This document shows, piece after piece, positions 25,741-36,758 of a stretch of 64,000 nt of DNA. Position 1 is the first letter of the stretch. Every line of letters begins with the position of its first letter. This DNA comes from Corallococcus macrosporus (GTDB lineage Bacteria; Myxococcota; Myxococcia; Myxococcales; Myxococcaceae): NCBI RefSeq assembly GCF_017302985.1, contig NZ_JAFIMU010000007.1:434001-498000 (forward strand), in the 5' to 3' direction. The notes beneath the pieces were generated by a model. The model had not been told where the DNA came from, did no database searches, and saw only the letters and a list, made by a program, of their open reading frames with translations. The translations under genes were made by a program, and so were the position numbers.

Positions 25741-26991
25741 ATGCGACGCATCCCGTCCCGGCTGTGGCTGTTGTGCGCGCTGTACTTCGTGCAGGGGCTG
25801 CCCTTCGGCTTCCAGGTGACGGCGCTGCCCGTCTACCTGCGCTCGCGCGGTGTGTCGCTGGCCGCGCTGGGCTTCGCGGGCGCGCTGTCCCTGCCGTGGA
25901 TGCTCAAGGCCCTGTGGGCGCCGCTGGTGGACCGCTACGGCTCCGCGCGCATCGGGCGCCGGCGGTCGTGGATATTGCCCATGCAGGCGGGTCTGGCGCT
26001 CGCGTGCGTCGGGGCGGCGTTCGCGGCGGGCCAGGACTCGATGCCGCTGCTCCTGGGCCTCATCTTCGTGATGAACCTCTTCGCCGCGACGCAGGACATC
26101 GCGGTGGACGGCTTCGCGGTGGACCTGCTGCGTCCGGACGAACTGGGCCCGGGCAACACCGCGCAGGTCGTGGGCTACAAGCTGGGCATGCTCACCGGCG
26201 GCGGGCTGCTCGTGTGGGCCAGCTCGCGCATCGGCTGGTCCGGGCTGTTCCTCGCCATGGCGGCGCTGTGCCTGGCCGTCTTCACCGTCGTCCTCTTCGT
26301 GCGCGAGCCGCCCCCGCGCGAGTCCGAGGGCCCGGAGTCACCGAAGCTGGACTGGCCCGCGCTCTGGGCCCGCATGCGGACCGCGTTCACCGTGCCGGGC
26401 ACCGGGTGGCTGCTGCTCTTCATCGGCACGTACAAGCTGGGCGAGACGATGTCCGACGTCCTCTACAAGCCCTTCCTCGTGGACGCGGGCTACACGCCCG
26501 GCCAGATTGGCTTGTGGGTGGGCACGTGGGGCACCGCCGCGTCGCTCCTGGGGTCCACGTGCGGAGGCATCCTCGCCGCGCGCCTGCCGCTGCTGCGGGC
26601 GGTGGCCCTCACGGGCGCGCTGCGATTGCTACCGCTCGCGGGGCGGTGGCTGCTCACGCGCGCGGGCGTCAGCGACGCGGGCGTGCTGGGCGTCACGCTC
26701 ACCGAGGAGTTCTTCGGCGGCGCGCTCACCACCGTGATGTTCGCGTTCATGATGTCGCGCACGGACCGCCGCATCGGCGCCACGCACTACACGCTGCTGG
26801 CCAGCGTGGAGGTCGCGGGCAAGGCGCCGGCGGGGCCGCTGGCGGGGATGCTCGCGGATCCGAAGTTCGGCAACCTGGGCTACGCGAACGTGTTCCTCCT
26901 GGGCGTCGCGCTGTCCGCCGCGTTCCTCGCGCTGCTCGCGCCCCTGCGCCGCAGCGCGCCGGCACCCACGGCCATACAGCCCGCGCAGTGA
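25741..26991 (+). CDS. AmpG-like MFS transporter
   Basis: A 416-residue 12-helix major facilitator. The first helix [43 protein letters not shown] and [16 protein letters not shown] are hallmarks of the AmpG/SLC33 branch, which imports anhydro-muropeptides or acetyl-CoA-linked substrates. Muropeptide recycling is the likeliest role, but no recycling enzymes are nearby. TATGCT 13 bases before the ATG, without a Shine-Dalgarno sequence, suggests a very short leader. Confidence 0.9.
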   Translation: MRRIPSRLWLLCALYFVQGLPFGFQVTALPVYLRSRGVSLAALGFAGALSLPWMLKALWAPLVDRYGSARIGRRRSWILPMQAGLALACVGAAFAAGQDSMPLLLGLIFVMNLFAATQDIAVDGFAVDLLRPDELGPGNTAQVVGYKLGMLTGGGLLVWASSRIGWSGLFLAMAALCLAVFTVVLFVREPPPRESEGPESPKLDWPALWARMRTAFTVPGTGWLLLFIGTYKLGETMSDVLYKPFLVDAGYTPGQIGLWVGTWGTAASLLGSTCGGILAARLPLLRAVALTGALRLLPLAGRWLLTRAGVSDAGVLGVTLTEEFFGGALTTVMFAFMMSRTDRRIGATHYTLLASVEVAGKAPAGPLAGMLADPKFGNLGYANVFLLGVALSAAFLALLAPLRRSAPAPTAIQPAQ

Positions 26992-27129
26992 AAGATTCCA
27001 ACCTCGCGACACGCTCCATCACGAACGTGTCACGGGGAGGTGCGTCACCGGAACCTCACGCGGGTCATGTCAGGGGAGCGTGGTACTCGCCACGCCGTCG
27101 TTCGAGTTCCCCCCTTGATGAGGTTCCGC

Positions 27130-27897
27130 ATGAAGACCCTGTCGATGAAGTCGCTCGTGGGCGCGCTGATGCTGCTCTCCACTCCGGCGTTCGCCACGTC
27201 CATCACCGACTTCGAGGCGGCCGTCACCGCCGCGAAGAGCTCCACCAGCCCGGGCGGCACGACCATCGTCCGCTCGGAGATCCGCAACGCGCTGAACGTG
27301 TTCCTCTACAACACCGGCAGCCCCACGGGCGTGGACAGCGCCGAGCGCGCCCATCTCACCACCCGCCTCAATGACACGCTCTTCCAGCAGTCCCTGACGG
27401 GCACCGCCGCGAAGTACTACGCGGACTTCTACGAGCTGAACGACGCCACCACCCCGGCCTCCCAGTGGGGCCTCAGCCCGGTCGCCCAGACGCCCGCGTC
27501 GCTGTACGGCGCCACCGGCCCGCTGGCCTCCTCCTCCACCATCCGCGAGGGCGTCATCCCCAGCAGCCAGAACGTGGTGGCCAACCAGTTCATCCTGGGA
27601 GAAGCGTTCGGCAATGCCTTCGGCCCGCAGGTCAGCATCTTCGAGCCCATCACCGTGAAGGAGCTCCTCGCGCTCCTGAGCGGCCGCACCGTGGCCGGCA
27701 CGCCGACGGTGGACGAGGTGGAGGGCGCCCTGGCGTACATCACGCAGATTTCCCGCAACAGCAACCGCCTCTACTACACGGGCTGGAGCTGCCGCGGCTG
27801 CGGCGCGCCGGGCTACACGGCCGGCTACGTCATCGCGGCCGTGAGCACCGACCGCCGCTTCGTGCGGATGGTCAACGTGATGACCGCCTCTGACTGA
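27130..27897 (+). CDS. Secreted protein of unknown family, tandem copy 1
   Basis: 255 residues with a signal peptide ending near PAFATS. The mature part is not recognised. Conserved with copy 2 are TSPGGTTIVRSEIRNAL, FQQSLTGTAAKYYADFYELNDA, GEAFGNAFGPQVSIFEPITVKELL and a C-terminal NSNRLYYTGWSCRGCGAPGYT with a CxxC pair. The ATG chosen has GATGAGG as ribosome binding site and aligns with the copy 2 start; another ATG four codons earlier is possible. The CxxC could bind metal or form a disulfide. It is separated from copy 2 by 61 bases. Confidence 0.8.
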   Translation: MKTLSMKSLVGALMLLSTPAFATSITDFEAAVTAAKSSTSPGGTTIVRSEIRNALNVFLYNTGSPTGVDSAERAHLTTRLNDTLFQQSLTGTAAKYYADFYELNDATTPASQWGLSPVAQTPASLYGATGPLASSSTIREGVIPSSQNVVANQFILGEAFGNAFGPQVSIFEPITVKELLALLSGRTVAGTPTVDEVEGALAYITQISRNSNRLYYTGWSCRGCGAPGYTAGYVIAAVSTDRRFVRMVNVMTASD

Positions 27898-27958
27898 GCC
27901 TGAAGCACCTCCGCCGTGAAAGCTTGCGGTACTCCCCCTTTGAATGAAGAGGTTCCCC

Positions 27959-28702
27959 ATGAAGACCCTGTCGATGAAGTCCCTGGTGGGCGCGATGATG
28001 CTGCTCTCCGCTCCGGCGTTCGCCTCGTCCACCACTGACTTCGAGGCGAGCATCACCGCCGCGAAGAGCCCCACCAGCCCGGGCGGCACGACCATCGTCC
28101 GCTCGGAGATCCGCAACGCGCTGGACGCGTTCCTCAACGACGTCGGCTTCGGCGTGGACAGCACCGAGCGCGCCTATCTCACCACGCGCGTCAGCGACAC
28201 GTCCTTCCAGCAATCCATGACGGGCACCGCGGCGAAGTACTTCGCGGACTTCTACGAGGTGAACGACGCCGTCTTCACGGGCTACCCGCTGAACCTGTAC
28301 CCCGTCGCCCAGACGCCCGCGGTGCTGTTCGGCGCCACCGGCTCGTTCGCCTCCGCGCGCATCCATGAGGGCTACATCCCCAACGGCCAGGGCATCGCCA
28401 ACCAGCAGACGCTGGGCGAGGCGTTCAGCAACGCCTTCGGTCCGCAGGCCAGCATCTTCGAGCCCATCACCGTGCGGGAGCTCATCGGGCAGCTCAGCGC
28501 CTACAGCTACAACGTGGACGAGGTGGAGGGCGCGGTGGCCTACATCACGCAGATTTCGCGCAACAGCAACCGGCTCTACCGGACGGGCTGGAGCTGCCGT
28601 GGCTGCGGCGCCCCGGGCTACACGCAGGGCTTCGCCATCGCGGCCGTCAGCACGGACCGCCGCTTCGTGCGGATGATGTCCGTGACGACGTACGCGGACT
28701 GA
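27959..28702 (+). CDS. Secreted protein of unknown family, tandem copy 2
   Basis: 247 residues, paralogous to the gene just upstream over the whole length and much of the leader region (the AGGTTCC(G/C)C block before both starts), so the two arose by tandem duplication. The signal peptide ends PAFASS. The most diverged stretch is the middle (about residues 85-130), while the N-terminal repeat-like helix and the C-terminal TGWSCRGCGAPGYTQGF are near identical. A strong hairpin follows the gene. Function is unknown. Confidence 0.8.
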   Translation: MKTLSMKSLVGAMMLLSAPAFASSTTDFEASITAAKSPTSPGGTTIVRSEIRNALDAFLNDVGFGVDSTERAYLTTRVSDTSFQQSMTGTAAKYFADFYEVNDAVFTGYPLNLYPVAQTPAVLFGATGSFASARIHEGYIPNGQGIANQQTLGEAFSNAFGPQASIFEPITVRELIGQLSAYSYNVDEVEGAVAYITQISRNSNRLYRTGWSCRGCGAPGYTQGFAIAAVSTDRRFVRMMSVTTYAD

Positions 28703-28714
28703 CATGACGCACCG

Positions 28715-28751
28715 CCGCAAGCGACCGGGCCATGCACCGGGTCGCTTGCGG
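28715..28751 (+). terminator. Terminator-like hairpin after the tandem secreted genes
   Basis: A perfect 12-base stem (CCGCAAGCGACC / GGTCGCTTGCGG) with a 13-base loop, 13 bases after the stop. There is no T-run. Confidence 0.55.
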
Positions 28752-28808
28752 TCCCCGCCGCCTCCGTTCATTGATGCGCGTCACAACGCAGCAACGGGAG
28801 GAAGCACC

Positions 28809-29168
28809 ATGGCGGAGATGAAGACGTATACGGGCGGCTGCCACTGTGGACAGGTCCGCTACGAGGCGACCACGGACCTGCAGCAGGTGGTGACCTGCAA
28901 CTGTTCCTACTGCCACAAGACGGGCTCGGTGCTGACGTTCGTCCCGCCGGAGCAGTTCAAGTCCCTCTCCGGCGCGGACCACGTGAAGACCTACCTGTTC
29001 AACAAGAAGGTCATCAACCACCTGCACTGCCCCACCTGCGGCGTGGAGTCCTACGCCACCGGCAAGGGTCCGGATGGCAAGGCGATGTACGCCATCAACC
29101 TGCGCTGCGTGGACGGCGTGGACATCTCCACGCTCAAGCCCTTCCAGTACAACGGCCGGGACGCGTAG
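28809..29168 (+). CDS. GFA-domain (CENP-V/glutathione-formaldehyde-activating-like) protein
   Basis: A 119-residue zinc protein. Its cysteines follow the GFA pattern: GGCHCGQVRYE, TCNCSYCHKTG and HCPTCGVES. GGGAGGAAG lies just before the ATG. Founding members bind glutathione and zinc and were proposed to speed S-hydroxymethylglutathione formation, though many GFA proteins have other roles. The formaldehyde-dehydrogenase-like gene about 500 bases away on the other strand makes the formaldehyde link attractive but not proven. Confidence 0.9.
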   Translation: MAEMKTYTGGCHCGQVRYEATTDLQQVVTCNCSYCHKTGSVLTFVPPEQFKSLSGADHVKTYLFNKKVINHLHCPTCGVESYATGKGPDGKAMYAINLRCVDGVDISTLKPFQYNGRDA

Positions 29169-29178
29169 GCACTGGGCC

Positions 29179-29640
29179 TCACGCCCGGCGCGCGCGCCAT
29201 ATCAGGCCGGCTGCGAGGACCGCCGCGGAAGGAGCAGCCCATGGAAGGGACCTCCGCAGCCGGTGCTCCCAGACGTCCACGCGGTCCGCCAGCAGCAGCA
29301 GCATCCAGTGGCCGGGCTTGTGGTCCGGCTTCGCGTAGGCCGCCTTTCGCAAGAGGCCGCTCAGCCCCTTCGGAGGCTGGGCGGTGCCGAACACCGGCGG
29401 CATCACCTTGCGGCCCGCGTGCTTGAACACCGGCACGTCCGCGTGCTGGAGCGTGATGGGCACGCGCGCCCCCGCAAGCGGCTGGGGCGCCGTCTCCATG
29501 GGGACGCCCGGGCGGTTGGCGGGGTCCAGGTCCACGGCCTGGGCCTGCTTCTCCACGGCCGGGGCCGGCTTCGCCTTCGCCCGTGACTTCCGGGGGCCGG
29601 TCTTCGCGCGGCTCTGTCTCTGCGGTGTCTTCTGGGGCAT
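29179..29640 (-). CDS. Unknown small protein with one C-terminal membrane helix
   Basis: 153 residues. The N-terminal 45 are basic and Pro/Ala-rich (QRQSRAKTGPRKSRAKAKPAPA), followed by an unremarkable globular segment and a C-terminal hydrophobic stretch (WAAPSAAVLAAGLIW) before RARRA, suggesting a tail anchor with the bulk in the cytoplasm. The AGGAGG Shine-Dalgarno sequence 8 bases before the ATG makes the gene credible. It lies 33 bases after the alcohol dehydrogenase gene and is probably co-transcribed with it. No family was recognised. Confidence 0.65.
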   Translation of the reverse strand: MPQKTPQRQSRAKTGPRKSRAKAKPAPAVEKQAQAVDLDPANRPGVPMETAPQPLAGARVPITLQHADVPVFKHAGRKVMPPVFGTAQPPKGLSGLLRKAAYAKPDHKPGHWMLLLLADRVDVWEHRLRRSLPWAAPSAAVLAAGLIWRARRA

Positions 29641-29673
29641 GGCGTGCCTCCTGTTAACAGTGGGTGATGTCGC

Positions 29674-30825
29674 TCACGCGTGGCCGTGCGGCATGAGCAC
29701 GCACTTCACGCACCCGTCGCGCTTCTGCGCGAACAGGTGGTAGGCGTCCGGCGCCTGCTCCAGCGGGAAGCGGTGGGTGATGATGCCCTTCGCGTCGATG
29801 CGGCCCTTCTGGATGTGCTCCAGCAGGTGCGGCATGTACCGGCGCGTGTTCGCCTGGTTCATGCGCAGCGTCAGGCCCTTGTTCATCGCGGTGCCAATGG
29901 GCACGAAGTTCCACGGCGGCCCGTACACGCCGATGATGGAGACGTTGCCGCCCTTGCGCACGGTGTTGATGCACCACTCGATGACGGTGGGCGCGCCGGC
30001 CTCCAGCTTCAGCCCCAGGCCCAGCACGCGGTGCGCGCGCGAGCCCTCCGCCTCCATGCCCACCGCGTCGATGCAGACGTCCGGGCCGCGGCCGTCGAAC
30101 ATCTCCTTCAGGTGCAGGACGATGTCGCCCACCTCCTTGAAGTTCACCGTCTCCACGTTGGCGAACTTCCGCGCGAACTCCAGGCGGTACGGCACGTGGT
30201 CCACCGCCACCACGCGGCCCGCGCCCATCAGCCACGCGGACTTCATCGCGAAGAGGCCCACCGGGCCCGCGCCGAAGACGACGACCGTCTCACCGCCTTT
30301 GATTTCGCCCATCTCCGCGGCCTGGTAGCCGGTGGGCAGGATGTCGGAGAGGAAGAGGACGGACTCGTCGTCCATGTCGTCCGGAATCTTCATGGGCCCC
30401 ACGTCGGCGAAGGGCACGCGCACGTACTCGGCCTGGCCGCCGTCGAAGCCGCCCGTGGTGTGCGAGTACCCGTAGACGCCGGAGGCCACGTCGCTGCCGG
30501 GGTTGCTGTTCTCGCAGTTCCCGGTGAGGCCGCGCTGGCAGTAGAAGCAGGTGCCGCAGGAGATGTTGAAGGGCACCACCACGCGGTCGCCCTTCTTCAG
30601 CTGCGCGACCTCCTTGCCCACCTCCTCCACCACGCCGGTGAATTCATGGCCGAAGGTGCAGCCCACGCGCGTGTCCGGCACCAGCCCGTGCAAGAGGTGC
30701 AGGTCCGAGCCGCAGATGGCGGCGCGGGTCACCTTCAGCACGACGTCCTGGGGATGCTCGATGCGGGGGTCCGGCTTCTGCTCCACCTGGACGCGATAGG
30801 GACCCTGGTAGGTGAGTGCACGCAT
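29674..30825 (-). CDS. Zinc-dependent alcohol dehydrogenase (formaldehyde-dehydrogenase-like)
   Basis: Medium-chain dehydrogenase of 383 residues. Catalytic zinc ligands are in AICGSDLHL and GHEFTGVVEEVG, and structural zinc cysteines are in SCGTCFYCQRGLTGNCE. The Rossmann glycine motif is VVFGAGPVGLFAMKSAW, followed by AVDHVPYRLEFA, so NAD is the likely cofactor. The long CINTVRKGGNVSIIGVYG region is typical of glutathione-independent formaldehyde dehydrogenase and related threonine dehydrogenases. Neighbouring GFA suggests aldehyde detoxification. The start has GGAATCCCGCGC upstream. Confidence 0.92.
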   Translation of the reverse strand: MRALTYQGPYRVQVEQKPDPRIEHPQDVVLKVTRAAICGSDLHLLHGLVPDTRVGCTFGHEFTGVVEEVGKEVAQLKKGDRVVVPFNISCGTCFYCQRGLTGNCENSNPGSDVASGVYGYSHTTGGFDGGQAEYVRVPFADVGPMKIPDDMDDESVLFLSDILPTGYQAAEMGEIKGGETVVVFGAGPVGLFAMKSAWLMGAGRVVAVDHVPYRLEFARKFANVETVNFKEVGDIVLHLKEMFDGRGPDVCIDAVGMEAEGSRAHRVLGLGLKLEAGAPTVIEWCINTVRKGGNVSIIGVYGPPWNFVPIGTAMNKGLTLRMNQANTRRYMPHLLEHIQKGRIDAKGIITHRFPLEQAPDAYHLFAQKRDGCVKCVLMPHGHA

Positions 30826-30907
30826 GCGCGGGATTCCTCCGTTCCCTTACGGGTGAGGACGCTCGCGCGGTAAGACAAGGGACGGTGCGCTCCCGGCCCT
30901 CGCTCGG

Positions 30908-31603
30908 CTAGCTGGCCTCCGGCGGTGCGAAGGTGCCCACGGGCAGGTCCGCCGCCCGCCACAGGTACCAGCTCACGATGCTCCGGTACGGGCGCCACCG
31001 CTCGCCGTACGCGAGCAGCGCCTTGGGCTTGGGCTGTTCCTTCAGGCCGTGCAGGACCATGAAGCCCTTGCGCACGCCGTAGTCGTCCACGGGCAGCACG
31101 TCCGGCCGGCCCAGGCGGAAGATGAGCAGCATCTCCACGGTCCACTGGCCAATGCCGCGCACCTGCGTGAGGTGCTCGATGAGGTCCGCGTCGGACATGC
31201 GGCGCACGCGCGCGAGCGTCGGCACCGTGCCGTCCACCGTCTTGCGCGCCAGGTCCTGCATGGCCAGCAGCTTGTTCGCGGACAGCCCGGCCTCGCGCAG
31301 GGTGGCGTCCGGCAGCGCGAGCAGCTTCTGGGGCGTGAAGGCCTTGCCCTTCCCCACCCGCTCGCAGACGCGGCCGAAGATGGTCGCCGCCGCGCGGCCG
31401 TGGAGCTGCTGGTAGACGATGGAGTGCGCCAGCGCCTCGAAGGGGCTGTGCAGCGGGCTCAGCTCCAGGCGGAAGCGGCCCACCGTCTTGAACAGCGTGC
31501 CCAGCACGGGGTCCGCGCGCACGAGGGCGCGGCGCACGGCGGGCGTGAACGCATCCGGCAGCGATACAGGGGCGGAAACAGGAGCGCGCGGCATGGGCCG
31601 CAT
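30908..31603 (-). CDS. alkA: DNA-3-methyladenine glycosylase II
   Basis: HhH-GPD base-excision enzyme of 231 residues that removes alkylated purines. The helix-hairpin-helix reads LTQVRGIGQWTVEMLLIF (about residue 150), and the catalytic aspartate is in DVLPVDDYGVRKG. The N-terminal AlkA-specific domain is missing, so it belongs to the short AlkA/MAG group found in yeast and many bacteria. The first two ATGs are three codons apart and either could start it. Confidence 0.93.
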   Translation of the reverse strand: MRPMPRAPVSAPVSLPDAFTPAVRRALVRADPVLGTLFKTVGRFRLELSPLHSPFEALAHSIVYQQLHGRAAATIFGRVCERVGKGKAFTPQKLLALPDATLREAGLSANKLLAMQDLARKTVDGTVPTLARVRRMSDADLIEHLTQVRGIGQWTVEMLLIFRLGRPDVLPVDDYGVRKGFMVLHGLKEQPKPKALLAYGERWRPYRSIVSWYLWRAADLPVGTFAPPEAS

Positions 31604-31658
31604 GCTGCCCGGCCCCGTGCCACGCGCAACCCCTGTCTTGCTTCGCGGACGCGGCGCG

Positions 31659-32147
31659 CTAGATGGGCGCGGCGTGCTCCGTCTCCTCGGGCACGTCGTT
31701 GCGCGGCTCGCCGTCCATCAGCGCGTCGTATTCCTCCTCCAACTGGACGCCCAGGTCGTCGAGCTGATCCTTGGTGAGGATCTTCCGCGCCGCCTTGAAG
31801 AGGTCCTTCTCCTCCTCCTCGACGTGGTGCTCCACCTGCTCCTGGAGGACCTTCATCTTCGCGTCGAACTCGTCGTCCGACGGATCCATGTCCAGCAGGT
31901 CCGCGATGAGCCGCTTGACGGCCAGGTGCTCCTCCACGGCCTCGCGCAGGTCGTCCTCCGTGTCGTCCTTCTTGAGCGCGGGATAGAGGTACAGCTCTTC
32001 AATCTTCGCGTGCGCGCCCAGCCGGTCGGCGATCTGCTCGAAGAGCTCCTGGCGCTCGTCGTCGGCTTCATCCCCCAGCTTCTCGTACTTCTTGAAGAGC
32101 TTGGACACCTCTTCATGCTGCTGCTTGATGAGTTCCAGCGCGTTCAT
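31659..32147 (-). CDS. Hemerythrin HHE-domain protein
   Basis: A 162-residue four-helix protein with the di-iron ligands in LIKQQHEEVSKLF, LGAHAKIEELYLYPAL, EHLAVKRLIADLL and HHVEEEEKDLFKAAR, the pattern of bacterial hemerythrins that bind O2 or act in iron/nitric-oxide repair. The remaining residues are acidic. The ATG with GGGGGC upstream was preferred to an in-frame ATG 23 codons earlier. It lies 82 bases after the Rieske-FAD gene on the same strand, so both may be co-transcribed. Confidence 0.93.
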   Translation of the reverse strand: MNALELIKQQHEEVSKLFKKYEKLGDEADDERQELFEQIADRLGAHAKIEELYLYPALKKDDTEDDLREAVEEHLAVKRLIADLLDMDPSDDEFDAKMKVLQEQVEHHVEEEEKDLFKAARKILTKDQLDDLGVQLEEEYDALMDGEPRNDVPEETEHAAPI

Positions 32148-32229
32148 TCGTGCCCCCGGTGAATGACTTGGACGTGGGGATAGATGGGGGTGGGCTCGCC
32201 CGAAGGGAAGCCCCACCCCGACGTACTTT

Positions 32230-33744
32230 TCACTTCACCGGAAGTTTGACGGACGACAGGTCCTTCACGGCGGGGCCGTTGAGCACGCGGCCGGTGGGGC
32301 TGAAGCGGCCGCCGTGGCAGGGGCAGTCCCAGGTGCGCTCGGCGTTGTTCCAGTGCACGTGGCAGCCCAGGTGCGTGCACACCGGGGACACGGCGTGCGG
32401 CGTGCCGTCCTCCTCGCGGTACACGGCCACCTTGCGGCCATCCACCTCCAGGATTTTTCCCTCCCCCGGCGCCACGTCCGCCAACTGGTGGCCGTCCGGC
32501 TTGGACAGCCGGTCCGCGACGAAGCGGAAGGCCACCTCGGCGTTCTCCTGGATGAAGTCCTTGGCGCCGGCCTTGGGCTTCACGCGGCCCGGTTCGTACA
32601 GCGCGGCGTAGGGGTTCTGGTTGCCCAGGATGAGGTCCGACAGCACCATGCCCGCGAGCGTGCCGAACGTCATGCCCGTGCCGGAGAAGCCCGTGGCCAC
32701 GTACACGTTGCGGCTGCCCACGTTGCGGCCGATATAGGGCAGACCGTCCGCGGGCTCGATGACCTGGCCGGACCAGCGGTGGGTGATGCGCCTCACGGGG
32801 AAGCGCTCGCGCATGTACGCCTCCAGCTCGGCGTAGCAGGAGGCGGTGTCCTCCTCGCCGCCGACCTTGTGGTCCTCGCCGCCCACGATGACGTAGGGCA
32901 CGCTGTCCACCTGCTGGGTGCGGATGTAGTGATACGGGTCGCGGCTGTCGTAGTACTGGCCCGGCTCCAGCGGGCCCTCCAGCGGCGCCGCCACCGCGTA
33001 GGTGCGGTACGGGTAGAGCTTGGTGTGCATGGCCACGCGGTTGAGCGGCGTGGTGGTGGCCTCCACCACGGCCCGGGCCGTCACGGTGCCCTTCTCCGTG
33101 AGGACGCGGCAGGGCGTGCCGTCGTGGATGTCCAGGACCTTGGTGTTCTCGAAGAGATGGCAGCCGTCGCCCGGGATGCGGTCCGCCAGCGCGAGCAGGT
33201 ACTGGCGCGGGTGGAACAGCGCCTGATCCTCCACGCGCAGCGCGCCCTTGACGGGGAACGGCAGCGGCACCTCCTTGGTGAACGACGCCAGGAGCCCCAC
33301 CTGCCGCGCGGCGGAGACCTCATGCAGCAGCTCCCGCAGCTCGGACTCCGTCTCCGCGTAGCGGAAGCCGGGCACGCGGGTGAAGCCGCACTCGATGGAG
33401 AGCGACTCCACCAGCGAGGCAATCTGTTCGATGGCGGCCCGGCTGGAGGACGCGGCCAGGTGGGCGCCCTTCTCTCCGAAGTCCTTCACGAGCGTGGTGT
33501 ACGGGGTGTCCAGCAGCTCCGTGAGGTGCGCGGTCGTCTGTCCCGTCTGCCCGGAGAGGACGCGGTGCATCTCCAGCACCGCCACCTTCTTGCCGGCACG
33601 CTTCAGCAGCCAGGCGGTCGTCAGGCCCGCGATGCCTCCGCCGATGATGGCCACGTCCACGTCCAGGTCGCCTGGCAGGGAGGGGAAGTCCCGGGGAAGC
33701 GTCGTCACCGTCCAGAGGGATTTGTGCTGGCGCTCGTCGTTCAT
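32230..33744 (-). CDS. FAD-dependent oxidoreductase with C-terminal Rieske domain
   Basis: 504 residues. N-terminal DadA/DAO-type FAD domain: the Rossmann motif VDVAIIGGGIAGLTTAWLLKRAGKKVAVLE (about residue 28) and the C-terminal FAD clamp IGRNVGSRNVYVATGFSGTGMTFGTLAGMVLSDL. Residues about 420-504 are a Rieske [2Fe-2S] domain with CTHLGCHVHWN and CPCHGGRFSPTGRVLNGPA, both Cys-His pairs intact. The fusion is widespread in bacteria, its substrate mostly unknown; sugar-acid or amine oxidation is plausible. Confidence 0.92.
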   Translation of the reverse strand: MNDERQHKSLWTVTTLPRDFPSLPGDLDVDVAIIGGGIAGLTTAWLLKRAGKKVAVLEMHRVLSGQTGQTTAHLTELLDTPYTTLVKDFGEKGAHLAASSSRAAIEQIASLVESLSIECGFTRVPGFRYAETESELRELLHEVSAARQVGLLASFTKEVPLPFPVKGALRVEDQALFHPRQYLLALADRIPGDGCHLFENTKVLDIHDGTPCRVLTEKGTVTARAVVEATTTPLNRVAMHTKLYPYRTYAVAAPLEGPLEPGQYYDSRDPYHYIRTQQVDSVPYVIVGGEDHKVGGEEDTASCYAELEAYMRERFPVRRITHRWSGQVIEPADGLPYIGRNVGSRNVYVATGFSGTGMTFGTLAGMVLSDLILGNQNPYAALYEPGRVKPKAGAKDFIQENAEVAFRFVADRLSKPDGHQLADVAPGEGKILEVDGRKVAVYREEDGTPHAVSPVCTHLGCHVHWNNAERTWDCPCHGGRFSPTGRVLNGPAVKDLSSVKLPVK

Positions 33745-33970
33745 GACGGAAGGCTAGGAATCCGCTTCCCAGGGCATAAGCCACGCCTGCCGAGCCCCGC
33801 CCGGCCGGTTGCCCAGCGCGGGGTGTATGCGACCCAACAGAGCCCCGCCCCGGGTGTTGGTCAGTCAGGGGCCGGGCGTGGACGGGGCTGGGGTCCAGGG
33901 AGGCCGGCGCGTTAGAACGATGCTGGACCCGAAGGTCCGCGCCGGGCGGACCCAAGGAGCATGCGCGAAA

Positions 33971-34189
33971 ATGCCCGTGGAACGCGTGGCTGGTGGAGCC
34001 AGCCTGGTGGACGTGCTGGACCGCCTGCTGGACAGGGGCCTGCGCTTCGACCCGCCCGCCCTGGAAGCCCTGGGGCGCGCCACGCCCCGTGAAGGGGAGG
34101 CGCGCATCGTGGTGGCATTTTCGGAGGTTCGCACCGCAGACTCGCCGGAACGCGGCCGTTCCCCGCGTCCCCCTTCATCCGGAGCGTAA
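33971..34189 (+). CDS. Short GvpA/GvpJ-family protein with altered core
   Basis: 72 residues. The opening MPVERVAGGASLVDVLDR and LLDRG matches the N-terminal helix of gas-vesicle shell proteins (MPVE...SSLADVLDRVLDKG), and GEARIVVAFSEV matches their second strand region EARIVIASVET. Between them, 35 residues align without a gap to GvpA, but the hydrophobic DAWVRVSLVGIELL core is replaced by FDPPALEALGRATP, including two prolines, so it probably cannot build a shell. The C-terminus is Arg/Ser/Pro-rich. AAGGAGC lies ten bases before the ATG. Four bases separate it from a histidine kinase gene; a GvpL/GvpF gene ends the operon. Confidence 0.78.
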   Translation: MPVERVAGGASLVDVLDRLLDRGLRFDPPALEALGRATPREGEARIVVAFSEVRTADSPERGRSPRPPSSGA

Positions 34190-34193
34190 GGTC

Positions 34194-36319
<2,126 letters not shown>

Positions 36320-36323
<4 letters not shown>

Positions 36324-36730
36324 CGAACACCCCGGAAAAACAGAAGCCGCTCGTCCTGGTGGTGGATGACTACCAGGATGCCCGGGAGATGTACGCGGAG
36401 TACCTGGAGTTCTCCGGCTTCCGCGTGGCGGAGGCGAAGAACGGCCAGGAGGCGCTGGACAAGGCCTTCGAGCTGGTGCCGGACGTCATCCTGATGGACC
36501 TGTCCTTGCCGGTGATGGACGGCTGGGAGGCGACGCGGCGGCTGAAGGGCGACGTGCGCACGAAGGCCATCCCGGTGGTGGCGCTGACGGGGCACGCGCT
36601 GAAGGGCCACACGGACGACGCGAACGAGGCCGGGTGTGACGCGTACGTCACCAAGCCGTGCCTGCCGGACGCGCTGGTGGACCAGGTGAAGAAGATGATT
36701 GCCCGGCGCGAGGCGGCATCCGCGCGCTGA
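36320..36730 (+). CDS. Stand-alone response-regulator receiver
   Basis: 136 residues, receiver domain only. The acidic pocket is VLVVDDYQDAREM, the phospho-acceptor is in VILMDLSLPVMDGWEA (Asp about residue 60), with the switch threonine in VVALTGHALKG and the lysine in CDAYVTKPCLP. There is no DNA-binding domain, so it acts by protein contacts, possibly on the Gvp proteins or as a phosphate sink for the kinase. Translation is coupled to the kinase by a four-base overlap. Confidence 0.93.
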
Positions 36731-36758
36731 ACCGGTCGTGCAGGAAGGTGGGCACGTC

